Assembly (NCBI GenBank): GCA_964592405.1 | Contig: CAZQBY010000013.1 | Coordinates: 1 to 21,628, forward strand | Source of the DNA: CAZQBY01 sp964592405 [NCBI: uncultured archaeon] | Lineage (GTDB): Archaea > Altiarchaeota > Altiarchaeia > JAFGQM01 | DNA length: 21,628 bases | Reading direction: 5' to 3' | Shown: one piece after another, positions 5,720-13,196 of the stretch | Layout: every line of letters begins with the position of its first letter | Position numbering within the stretch: position 1 is the first letter of the stretch | Made by a program: the position numbers and the translations under genes | The notes under the pieces: generated by a model | Seen by the model: the letters and a program-made list of their open reading frames with translations, nothing else | The model's database searches: none | Told to the model about the DNA's origin: nothing

Positions 5720-6661
5720 CTAGATGTACTCTATAGTGCTCGGCGGCTTTGGAGTCAGGTCATAGACCACCTTGACGACACCGGGGACCTCCGCGCATAT
5801 CCTCTGCTGAAGCCTCTCCAGCTTGTCCCAGCCGAGCTTTGTGACGCCTGCAGTGACCGCATCCCTGCTCTCGACGCAGCGGACGGCGATTATCTGGCCG
5901 AAGCGCCTTTTCCCGTCCTCGGTTATGCCGGTCGCCCGGTCCTTGAAGAGGACGGCCAGATACTGGAACGCCCCGCTGTCCCTGAGCTCCTCCTCAACTA
6001 TCTTGGTGGCCTTCCTCACGGTTTCCACCCTCTCGGGAGTCACCTCCCCTATGACGCGCGCGGATAGGCCGGGACCGCAGAAGGGCATCCGGTTGTAGAC
6101 GGACTCCGGCAATCCAAGCGCCTTGGCGACCATGCGGACCTGGGGCTTGTAGAGCTCTATCAGCGGCTCCATGACCTTCTCCAGCCCCCAGCTTGAGGTG
6201 TCAAGGCCTATCTGCTCCAGGACATTGTGCTGGGATTTGACTCCCCCGACAGTCTCCTTTATGTCGGCGGCTATGGTGCCCTGGAACATGAACTTGGCGC
6301 CGCTCTCCTTGACTATCCTTCCCAGGACTGTGTAGAAGATGTCCCTGAATGCCTTCCGCTTCTCCTCCGGGTCCTCCTTGCCCTTGAGGGCTGCGAAGAA
6401 CTCGTCGGCAACGTCTTTTATCTCCACGTCTATGCCGTATTTGGCAAAGGTCTCCTTCACCTGCTCCGGCTCGCCCTCCCGCATCAAGCCGTCCTGCAGA
6501 AAGAAGCACTCCAGCTGATCGCCTATGGCCTTGTGGGCCAGCATCGCCACTACCGAGCTGTCCACACCTCCAGAAAGTGCGCATATGGCCTTCTCGTCGC
6601 CTACGGTCTTCTTTATCTCATCTATCTTCTCCTCTATGAATGAATCGGTATCAAGCTCCAT
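5720..6661 (-). CDS. guaAB: GMP synthase ATP-pyrophosphatase subunit (subunit B)
   Basis: Aminates XMP to GMP with ATP, in a complex with a separate glutamine amidotransferase subunit A, as in many archaea. The 313-aa protein has the PP-loop SGGVDSS (30-36), FFLQDGLMREGEPEQV next to the adenylate site, FMFQGTIAAD, FCGPGLSARVIGEVT at the start of the dimerisation domain (about 194-208), and the conserved C-terminal KPPSTIEYI (KPP-x-TIEWE in most GuaA). Subunit A is not in the window. The ATG at 6661 is preceded by GGTGA inside the acyP stop region (6667-6671), 4 nt after acyP, so it is translated as the last gene of mscS-acyP-guaAb. Confidence 0.92.
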   Translation of the reverse strand: MELDTDSFIEEKIDEIKKTVGDEKAICALSGGVDSSVVAMLAHKAIGDQLECFFLQDGLMREGEPEQVKETFAKYGIDVEIKDVADEFFAALKGKEDPEEKRKAFRDIFYTVLGRIVKESGAKFMFQGTIAADIKETVGGVKSQHNVLEQIGLDTSSWGLEKVMEPLIELYKPQVRMVAKALGLPESVYNRMPFCGPGLSARVIGEVTPERVETVRKATKIVEEELRDSGAFQYLAVLFKDRATGITEDGKRRFGQIIAVRCVESRDAVTAGVTKLGWDKLERLQQRICAEVPGVVKVVYDLTPKPPSTIEYI

Positions 6662-6665
6662 TTTT

Positions 6666-6965
6666 TCACCAGTTTATGCTGAACGAGTCGAACTCGCCGG
6701 TTGGCTCCTCCCATTTGGTGTCGACGCTTTTCACTTCAGCTCCGGGCGGTCCCCGCGCGCACCACTGGAGCATCCTCCCGACGGCCTCCCTGCTTCCCTC
6801 AAAGACCGCCTCGACTCTTCCGTCGGGCAGGTTTCTGACCCAGCCGGTCAGACCAAGTCTCGTGGCCTCGTCGCGCGTCGTGGCTCTGAAAAAGACCCCC
6901 TGCACGACTCCTGATATGAATACATGAGCCCTAGCCCGGCCCTTATGATCCTTATGATGAAACAT
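6666..6965 (-). CDS. acyP: Acylphosphatase
   Basis: Hydrolyses carboxyl-phosphate bonds such as acetyl-phosphate or carbamoyl-phosphate. Numbered from the ATG at 6965 the protein is 99 aa, close to the usual 90. The substrate loop GVVQGVFFR includes the catalytic Arg27, followed by GWVRNLPDG with the catalytic Asn45, VEAVFEG, and the C-terminal beta strand. A longer reading from a TTG at 6989 would overlap the mscS end, but the extra residues are not family-like. GTGA at the mscS stop is a weak ribosome site. It lies 13 nt after mscS and 4 nt before guaAb, so it is mid-operon. Confidence 0.88.
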   Translation of the reverse strand: MFHHKDHKGRARAHVFISGVVQGVFFRATTRDEATRLGLTGWVRNLPDGRVEAVFEGSREAVGRMLQWCARGPPGAEVKSVDTKWEEPTGEFDSFSINW

Positions 6966-6978
6966 TATGAGAATCAGC

Positions 6979-8067
6979 TCACTTCTCAATGTAGACTGTC
7001 TGCGTCGGGAAGGCTATCTCAATACCGGCTTTGTCGAGGCCCTTGAGTATTCTCAGGTTTATCTCATGTTTGGTTGTGCCCCAATACTTTAGGGACTTTA
7101 TCCAGTAGATACACAGCAGGTTGAGGGAAAAATCGCCGAATTCCGTAAACCACACCAGCGGCTCATCATCTGCTACCCCCTCAACACCCCTTATAGCCTC
7201 TTTTATTATCCTAACAGCCTCCTCAACCTTCTCCGGCTTGGTGCCATATGTGAGGCCCAGTTTGAAGCTCTGCTTTATCTTTTTTGTTGGCCGGGCATAA
7301 TTCTCGACAATTGATTTTGAAAGCAGGGAATTCGGGATTATGATTATGTTGTTGTCTAGATTCTTTATCTTGGAGCTCCGCAGGCCTATGTCCACGACAT
7401 CGCCGTATATCTTGTCATCTATCTTCACCCTGTCGCCTATTGCAAAGGGCCGGTCCATGAAGATGGACAACCCGCCAAACATGTTGCCCAAGGTGTCCTG
7501 TGCCGCCAAGGCTATTGCAATACCACCAATGCCCAGTCCGGTTATAACGGCCGTTATGTCATAACCATAGTTGCTGGCAATGGACATTATGCCGAATATT
7601 ATTACGAGGGCCTTGAGTGTCTTCTTTATGACAGGTATCAGCTGTTCATCAAGCTTTGTCTCGGTTCTCTTGGCAAACGGGTGCATGTATTCATCTATCA
7701 GAACATCAATAAGTCGCAGGACAAACCAAAGTATTGTGAGGGATATAAGAACAGAGAGCACTGTATCTACGAAACCCCCGATTTCCTGTGGCATGACCAG
7801 AAAATCCAATCCTATTCCAAGGCCCATGAGGACAATGGCCAGAACCAGCGGACCTTGCAATATTTTTATCAACAGGTCATCTAGGCGGTTATGAGTCCTC
7901 TTGGCTGCCGCCTCAAGCCTGTATTTTAGGAGGTAGTATACAGTCTTTCCTATGAGAAACGAGAGGGCAAGAGTTATGAAAAAGAGCATATACTGCCAAA
8001 GCGTATTGCCAAAAAATGCCGTCTCCGTCAGGAATCCCAGATGGATAGAAACGGGGTCAAAAGCCAT
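6979..8067 (-). CDS. mscS: MscS-family mechanosensitive channel
   Basis: A small-conductance channel that releases solutes on hypo-osmotic shock. Membrane segments lie at about 25-48, 70-92, 98-125, 148-166 and 172-197. The pore helix and its end read GLGIGGIAIALAAQDTLGNMFGG (178-200, split by the kink after AAQ). The beta domain follows: SIFMDRPFAIGDRVKI (201-216), VVDIGLRSSKI and IIIPNSLL (241-249, the IPN signature). The C-terminal alpha/beta domain ends IEIAFPTQTVY. Two extra N-terminal helices make it larger than E. coli MscS, as is common in archaea. Unlike acyP and guaAb downstream its base composition is moderate (25 of 60 G+C at 7561-7620). A box A at 8089-8099 suggests a short leader. 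Confidence 0.92.
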   Translation of the reverse strand: MAFDPVSIHLGFLTETAFFGNTLWQYMLFFITLALSFLIGKTVYYLLKYRLEAAAKRTHNRLDDLLIKILQGPLVLAIVLMGLGIGLDFLVMPQEIGGFVDTVLSVLISLTILWFVLRLIDVLIDEYMHPFAKRTETKLDEQLIPVIKKTLKALVIIFGIMSIASNYGYDITAVITGLGIGGIAIALAAQDTLGNMFGGLSIFMDRPFAIGDRVKIDDKIYGDVVDIGLRSSKIKNLDNNIIIIPNSLLSKSIVENYARPTKKIKQSFKLGLTYGTKPEKVEEAVRIIKEAIRGVEGVADDEPLVWFTEFGDFSLNLLCIYWIKSLKYWGTTKHEINLRILKGLDKAGIEIAFPTQTVYIEK

Positions 8068-8088
8068 AGGGATATGTTAGATTAGCCC

Positions 8089-8099
8089 ATTATAAAAAT
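8089..8099 (-). promoter_or_regulatory. Box A for mscS
   Basis: Read on the minus strand this is TTTTTATAATG, about 22-32 nt before the mscS ATG, the expected distance for a leaderless or very short-leader transcript. Confidence 0.5.
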
Positions 8100-8105
8100 C
8101 ATTCG

Positions 8106-8143
8106 TTATAAGAATTATTCCATTATAAGAATTTATAAGAATT
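8106..8143. repeat. Iterated TTATAAGAATT in the mscS/8185 divergent spacer
   Basis: TTATAAGAATT occurs exactly at 8106-8116, 8123-8133 and 8133-8143 (spacings 17 and 10), with a degenerate fourth copy near 8091. Each holds the palindrome TTATAA. They lie between two divergent start codons, so they could be operator sites or merely AT-rich slippage. Confidence 0.55.
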
Positions 8144-8155
8144 ATTATGATAGAT

Positions 8156-8162
8156 TTAAATG
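8156..8162 (+). promoter_or_regulatory. Box A for the TSP1-like protein gene
   Basis: TTTAAAT lies 23-29 nt before the ATG at 8185, which fits a leaderless mRNA; no ribosome binding site precedes that ATG. Confidence 0.45.
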
Positions 8163-8184
8163 GTTTTTCCTTCTGTTTATTAAG

Positions 8185-8838
8185 ATGAATAGAAAAGGGT
8201 CAAATCTGATTATTATTGCAATCGTATTTGCAGTTTTAATTATCGGGGTTTTTTCTTATTTTGCTTTTGTTCCAGAAGAAAAAAATAACAAAGAACAATC
8301 AGAACAAAGCGATGGCGCGCCTCAAAACGAGCAAAGCCAAACATGTGTTGAAAACTGGATTTGCGGAGACTGGACTAGTTGCCAAAACGGAATCCAAACA
8401 AGAACATGCACCGACTCCAACAACTGCGGGACTCAAAACAACAAACCCCCAGTCTCTCAGACCTGCGAAGAAGAAACAGATACATGCGGGGATGGACATT
8501 GCAATTTTCCTGAAGAAAATTGGTATTCCTGTTGGCAGGATTGTAAACCAGATTTTAATACCGGTGATTTTGAAACATCAAGAAATTCTCCAAAAACGTG
8601 TTCTGGAAGCCCAGCTGAGCCAGATTGTTGTTCAACTGAGGCACAATACACCCAATATGACTCATATTATACCTGTGATTACATTGGCGGCTGCGAGAAT
8701 GACTTCACATTTTGTAGTGAAAAATGTAAAGAAGCAGGATATGATAAACCAACTGTTGTCGGCTATACATTTGATTTAGAAACTGGAAAAGTCGTAGGAA
8801 CAAAAACATTTATTCAGTGTAGTTGTAAGGCATGTTAG
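8185..8838 (+). CDS. Signal-anchored TSP1-like Cys-rich surface protein
   Basis: An uncharacterised exported protein of 217 aa. An N-terminal anchor helix (about 8-29, LIIIAIVFAVLIIGVFSYFAF) is followed by an acidic, Gln-rich linker. A thrombospondin type 1-like module follows (about 54-96: W-I-C-G-D-W-T-S-C, QTRTC, NNCGT, QTCEEE), a form common in DPANN archaeal surface proteins. Next is one CGDGHCNFPEEN...CWQDC module (about 101-120) and a C-terminal domain with about ten Cys ending CSCKAC. Composition is much more AT-rich than the neighbours (19 of 60 G+C at 8761-8820) and codons favour AAA, CAA and ATT, which suggests acquisition from an AT-rich archaeon. It has its own promoter and no operon partner. 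Adhesion or binding role is inference. Confidence 0.75.
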   Translation: MNRKGSNLIIIAIVFAVLIIGVFSYFAFVPEEKNNKEQSEQSDGAPQNEQSQTCVENWICGDWTSCQNGIQTRTCTDSNNCGTQNNKPPVSQTCEEETDTCGDGHCNFPEENWYSCWQDCKPDFNTGDFETSRNSPKTCSGSPAEPDCCSTEAQYTQYDSYYTCDYIGGCENDFTFCSEKCKEAGYDKPTVVGYTFDLETGKVVGTKTFIQCSCKAC

Positions 8839-9182
8839 AAAACTCGCACTTCCCACCCATTTAGGCAATCACGGCCCCATCGCTCATTTCATTCGCTCGG
8901 TTGCACCTCGCTCCACCCAAACTCCCCACTTTGTTCGGAACTTCTCTTAATCGCATATGTTATTGGATTCTGAATTGATTTTATTAGTATTTATTAGTAT
9001 TGAAATCTGGTCTATTCTATAAGAAATTTATTGAGCCTGCTCTACTCAAAGCATATTTTCTTAAAATTTCAGAAAGAATTTATAACTCAGGAATCAATAG
9101 ATTTATCAACTTTGCTATCCTGATATAATATAATTTTTGAAGTCTATTTTAATTGGTTGGGTTATTATATAGGCGGGTGGAA
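8839..9182. other. Gene-free spacer, AT-rich, with a 10-bp tandem repeat
   Basis: No gene is evident. The first 100 nt are GC-moderate with repeated CGCTC words (CGCTCATTTCATTCGCTCGG near 8880-8900 is a partial inverted repeat). From about 8945 the sequence is AT-rich and contains TTATTAGTAT twice in tandem (8981-9000). The end carries TATA-like GATATAATATAA (about 9121-9132) and TTATTATATA (about 9162-9171) ahead of the next gene. Confidence 0.6.
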
Positions 9183-10313
9183 ATGAGAGACATCTTTGGT
9201 ATGGGAATTCTGGCAGTTGTCCTTGGGCTTATTCTGGCAGCAATATTCATACTGGAAGGCATAGTTTCGCCAGCTCCTCCCGGCTTCTTCTGCAGATCCG
9301 GATCAGACTGTGAGGGTCTGAGCCATGAGGATTGTGAGGGGAAGTGGGCCTGTATCAACCAATACTGCTCGTGGGAGTGTGAAGAGCCTCCCGACACCTC
9401 CTGCGCGACGGCCGGCGACTGCGAGGATTTGAATCTCCCGCACATAATGTGCGAAGGCGAATGGGAATGTGAAGAAGGCAGATGTGCATGGATATGTGAA
9501 ATTGAACAGGAAGAGCCGGAGCTGGAATACATAGTTGGCGAGTGTGAAGAGGGTATCAGGGGTGAAGACTATGTCAGTATAAGACCGGCTGCTGATGGAA
9601 TACAGCTGAAGCAGCTGCTGAACTATGCCTGCTGTGGCGATATAGAACTGGAGATGGATATAAACGGCAACCTGATAACGATAACCGAGGTGAACAGGGG
9701 GGAAATGTGCAGGTGCATGTGCAACTACCCTATAGACGCCAAGATAAAAGTCCTGCCGGGCAAGTATAAGGTTGAGGTCTATGGGGTGGAATTTCCGGGA
9801 CAGGAAGTCGAGAAACTGGGTGAGAACTGGGTCACGGTAGGCAGGACCGACACCAGGGTTCTTTTCATAGAGCAGCACACAAACACAGACGGCAGGATTA
9901 TAGCCGGAGATTATCCGTTCACATTCATAGATTTTCCAACATACTTCTTTGATGAAGAGGAACGCACACTGAAAGGTTCAATAGATTTTGATGTGGATGA
10001 TGTAGTAGCGATATACGGCAGTGGCCGGAGCCTGAGCGGTGATGCAGGCAGTGGAGCAGCCACCAGTTTATGGCCGATCTATTCCATACCTGCAGAGGCT
10101 GGTGGAGACCGGATAACGCGCTTATGGGATGATGGCAAAGTGGCAGTAGAGCATGCCGGCAAACTTATAATCCTCAAACCCGGTGAAACCTGGAAAAATA
10201 TAACAGTTGAGGAAACAACAGGAGGATACAATACAGGACTCATAGAACTGACCGTGACAGATATTATAACAAACCACGGCTTCATCGAGAAGGAGGATGT
10301 GGGGGTGTGGTGA
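9183..10313 (+). CDS. Signal-anchored surface protein with two DCEGL-type Cys modules
   Basis: I do not recognise a named family. From the ATG at 9183 the protein is 376 aa. An anchor helix (about 5-27, GMGILAVVLGLILAAIFIL) is followed by two copies of a module C-x(5)-D-C-E-x-L-(x)n-C-E-G-x-W-x-C-x(4)-C-x-W-x-C at about 37-66 and 73-103. Next comes a domain with NYACCGDIELEM and EMCRCMCNYPID (about 155-200), a paired CC/CxCMC pattern, then a beta-rich C-terminal half. A TTG at 9153 would lengthen it, but AGGCGGGTGG directly precedes 9183; a GTG at 9177 is also possible. Its stop touches the ATG of the next gene, which encodes a single copy of the same module. Confidence 0.72.
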   Translation: MRDIFGMGILAVVLGLILAAIFILEGIVSPAPPGFFCRSGSDCEGLSHEDCEGKWACINQYCSWECEEPPDTSCATAGDCEDLNLPHIMCEGEWECEEGRCAWICEIEQEEPELEYIVGECEEGIRGEDYVSIRPAADGIQLKQLLNYACCGDIELEMDINGNLITITEVNRGEMCRCMCNYPIDAKIKVLPGKYKVEVYGVEFPGQEVEKLGENWVTVGRTDTRVLFIEQHTNTDGRIIAGDYPFTFIDFPTYFFDEEERTLKGSIDFDVDDVVAIYGSGRSLSGDAGSGAATSLWPIYSIPAEAGGDRITRLWDDGKVAVEHAGKLIILKPGETWKNITVEETTGGYNTGLIELTVTDIITNHGFIEKEDVGVW

Positions 10314-10559
10314 ATGGACCGGAGTGTCATATATGCGGCGATCATACTCGTGCTGGCATTCCTTGCCCTGAATGTGCTCGAGAGCATGATTGAGGAGGAG
10401 CCTCTGGAGGGAGTCTGTCTGATACCGTCAGACTGTGAGGGCCTGCCGCCGGGAGAGTGCGAGGGGAGATGGGAATGTGTCAAGAACTTCTGCACTTGGG
10501 AGTGCAAGACCGGGGATGCAGGCGCCGAAAACTCATCAGAGGAGCCTGAGGGGCCCTGA
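10314..10559 (+). CDS. 81-aa signal-anchored single Cys-module protein
   Basis: An anchor helix (about 5-24, VIYAAIILVLAFLALNVLES) followed by one module CLIPSDCEGL...CEGRWEC...CTWEC (about 35-66) and a short acidic tail. It is effectively the N-terminal third of the preceding protein standing alone. The ATG begins immediately after the preceding TGA with no gap and GGGGGTGTGG just before it, so it is co-translated. Function unknown; it may modulate or partner the larger protein through the shared module. Confidence 0.75.
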   Translation: MDRSVIYAAIILVLAFLALNVLESMIEEEPLEGVCLIPSDCEGLPPGECEGRWECVKNFCTWECKTGDAGAENSSEEPEGP

Positions 10560-10636
10560 GTGCCTGCACCAGCAAGCATCCCATGCGCCAAAAGGGATGC
10601 CATGGAACGGTTTTCGGCCGAGCGTTCCACAAAAGG

Positions 10637-10644
10637 CTTTAATA
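10637..10644 (+). promoter_or_regulatory. Box A upstream of the VIT-VWA gene
   Basis: A CTTTAATATGG stretch about 27-34 nt before the ATG at 10671 fits a near-leaderless start. A second AT-rich stretch, TTTATAAT at 10654-10661, is too close for that ATG. Confidence 0.4.
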
Positions 10645-10670
10645 TGGTTCCTGCTTTATAATACCTGAAA

Positions 10671-13196
10671 ATGAAACGGATGCTCGCGCTGGTCGCGCTA
10701 TGTGTGGTTTTGCTGAGTTTGGACGCTTATGCAGACGGCATAATAATCCCCGAGCCGAGGCCTGATTTGCCACGACCGGAGTATCTAGAGGTGAAATACC
10801 ACCATGTGAACATCACAATCAATAACCAGTTTGTTGAGACATATATAGACCAGGTCTTCCACAATCCCAACTACTGGGATATTGAGGGCACATACCTCTT
10901 CCCCCTGCCGCCGGGCGCATCCATACAGAAGTTCTCCATGTATGTGGAGGGTGAAGAGCTCAAGGGTGAGATACTCGAAGCGGATGAGGCGCGCGAGATA
11001 TATGAGGACCTGGTGAGGAAGCTGATAGACCCGGGATTGCTGGAATATGTGGACCGCAACACCTTCAAGGCAAGGGTCTACCCCATCGAGGGCAGGGGCG
11101 ACAAGCGCGTCAAAATGGACTACTCGGAGGTTATATCCTGCGAGAGCGGCGTCTGCGAATACACATATCCTTTGGACATAGAGCGGTTCACCTCGGCGGA
11201 CATGGAGGAAGTCGTTATAAGCGCGGTCGTAAAGTCCAACATCCCGATAAAGAGCGTCTACTCACCGAGCCATGAAATTGAGGTAAGGCGCATAAGCGAC
11301 TACAAGGTTGAGGTAAGCTACGAGGCCGAGCACGTCAGGCCCGACACGGACTTCAAGCTCATATACACCATCTCGGATGATGATATCGGCGTCAACCTGA
11401 TAACCCACAAGGAGGGTGATACAGGCTACTTCCTGTTAATGCTCGCCCCCAAGTTCCAGCTGGACGAGGGCGACGTCATTGAGAAGGATGTCGTGTTCGT
11501 CCTTGACAAATCAGGCTCAATGGCCGGGGAGAAGATAGAGCAAGCCAAGGATGCGCTCAAATTCACGCTCAACAGTTTGAACGAAGGTGATAGATTCGGC
11601 ATTGTTACCTTCAGCACAGGGGTGACCAGCTACAAAGACTCTCTTGAGCCTGCAAGCTCTGCCAACATAGCCGATGCCATAGATTTCGTAGATGAGATAA
11701 AAGCACTTGGCGGGACAGACATACACGGTGCACTCCTGAAAGCTCTGGATATGCTGCCGTCCGACGACCGGCCCAAGATGATAATCTTCCTTACGGACGG
11801 GGAGCCGACCGTGGGAGTAACGGATATAGAAGAGATTTTAAAGGATGTCGCAGATGAGAATGATGGCGCCAGCATATTCGTCTTTGGGGTTGGGTATGAC
11901 GTCAACACGCACCTGCTGGACAAGCTGTCCATCCAGAACCATGGCGTTTCTGAATACGTTGTGGAGGGTGAAAACATAGAGGTCAAGGTCAGCCGGTTCT
12001 ACGAGAAGGTGAGCAACCCCATATTGTCCGACATATCGCTCGACTTCTCAGGCATAAGGGTCATGGAGATGTATCCAAAGGAGCTCCCGGATGTCTTTAA
12101 AGGGACGCAGATACTTGTCTTCGGGCAGTATGAGGGCAGTGGGCAGGCGGAGGTGAGTCTCATGGGCGAGGTGGCGGGCGTGCCAAACATGTTGCGCTAC
12201 AGCCTATACTTCCCTCCCTCAAGGAGGAGCAACGACTTCCTGCCGAGGCTCTGGGCTACAAGAAAGATAGGCTACCTGCTGGATGAAATCCGACTGGAGG
12301 GTGAAGATGAGGAGCTCATAGACGAGATAGTAGAGCTGTCGAAGAGGTATGGGATAGCCACCCCATACACATCATTCCTGATACTTGAGGACGAGCCCAC
12401 GGATGTCTGGCGGAGAGAGCTGCAGGAGAGCCTCGCTCCACAGGCCGGCTTCGAGGCAGTTACGGCCAGTCAGGACATAGGAGCCTACAAGGGTGCAAAC
12501 ACTGCTGGAACGGCTGGGAAGACTATCTATGACACGGAGGGCAGGGCTGTCAGCATACGCTACGTTGGCAAGAAGAGTTTTATTCAGAAGGACGGGTTCA
12601 TGACAGATACGGAGTATGAGGGCGGGACCACACTGAATCTCAAATACGGCAGCAACGCATATTTCAGTGCGCTGGCCATGAACCCCGGGCTTGGACAGTA
12701 CTTTGCAGTCGGCAAGAACGTCATAGTCTGTGTTGGGGGTACCTGTATCAAGGTGGACGAGAACTACGCCGGTACGGAGGACACAATAGGCGAGCTGGAT
12801 TTAGGCGAAGAAGAGGCTGAGTGGCAGTGCGGCACCGACTCAGACTGCGAGCTGAGCTGCGCCTGCACCTGCGGAGAGCCCGGCTCCGTACAGTGTATAA
12901 GGCAGGCCGACTGCCGGGAGGAACAGGGGATAACCGGCTGCAAGTGCATTGAGGGAGTCTGCATCCCGGTCAGAGACCCGAACTGGTCGCCCCCTGATGG
13001 TGGACCCGTCTGCGGCAACGGTGCCTGTGAGAGTGGAGAGAGCGCAACAAGCTGCCCAAAGGACTGTGAGGTCATAGGTAAGCCACCGGCTCAGCAGGAG
13101 GGCGACTTCACGACCCTGCTGATACTGGCAGTGGTCGTAATCGTGCTGGCGACGATATTCGTTTCATTCAGAAAACTGAAACGGGAGAAAAGATGA
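10671..13196 (+). CDS. VIT-VWA domain exported membrane protein
   Basis: An 841-aa relative of inter-alpha-trypsin-inhibitor heavy chains. A signal peptide (1-21, LALVALCVVLLSLDAYA) is followed by a VIT domain (about 35-160; LFPLPPGASIQKF, EADEAREIYEDLV, RVYPIEGRGDKRV). The VWA domain (about 272-450) has an intact MIDAS: DKSGS (279-283), the conserved Thr in GGTD (about 347-350), and LTDGEPT (about 374-380). A long beta region follows, then a Cys-rich stretch (about 722-770), one CGNGACESGE...CPKDC module (about 783-801), an anchor helix near 811-832 (LLILAVVVIVLATIFVSF) and a basic tail. The whole protein should face outside with a metal-dependent ligand site. It overlaps the next gene by 4 nt, so the two are probably made together. 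Confidence 0.9.
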   Translation: MKRMLALVALCVVLLSLDAYADGIIIPEPRPDLPRPEYLEVKYHHVNITINNQFVETYIDQVFHNPNYWDIEGTYLFPLPPGASIQKFSMYVEGEELKGEILEADEAREIYEDLVRKLIDPGLLEYVDRNTFKARVYPIEGRGDKRVKMDYSEVISCESGVCEYTYPLDIERFTSADMEEVVISAVVKSNIPIKSVYSPSHEIEVRRISDYKVEVSYEAEHVRPDTDFKLIYTISDDDIGVNLITHKEGDTGYFLLMLAPKFQLDEGDVIEKDVVFVLDKSGSMAGEKIEQAKDALKFTLNSLNEGDRFGIVTFSTGVTSYKDSLEPASSANIADAIDFVDEIKALGGTDIHGALLKALDMLPSDDRPKMIIFLTDGEPTVGVTDIEEILKDVADENDGASIFVFGVGYDVNTHLLDKLSIQNHGVSEYVVEGENIEVKVSRFYEKVSNPILSDISLDFSGIRVMEMYPKELPDVFKGTQILVFGQYEGSGQAEVSLMGEVAGVPNMLRYSLYFPPSRRSNDFLPRLWATRKIGYLLDEIRLEGEDEELIDEIVELSKRYGIATPYTSFLILEDEPTDVWRRELQESLAPQAGFEAVTASQDIGAYKGANTAGTAGKTIYDTEGRAVSIRYVGKKSFIQKDGFMTDTEYEGGTTLNLKYGSNAYFSALAMNPGLGQYFAVGKNVIVCVGGTCIKVDENYAGTEDTIGELDLGEEEAEWQCGTDSDCELSCACTCGEPGSVQCIRQADCREEQGITGCKCIEGVCIPVRDPNWSPPDGGPVCGNGACESGESATSCPKDCEVIGKPPAQQEGDFTTLLILAVVVIVLATIFVSFRKLKREKR

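Noticed and set aside
6966-6989. Longer acylphosphatase start at TTG 6989
   Set aside because: It would overlap mscS and add residues not seen in the family; ATG 6965 gives the normal length.
8870-8915. Terminator or small RNA at the CGCTC words
   Set aside because: The inverted repeat is partial and no T-run follows; evidence is too weak for a feature.
9153-9182. TTG start at 9153 for the Cys-module protein
   Set aside because: The added residues lie within TATA-like sequence, and a purine-rich site directly precedes the ATG at 9183.
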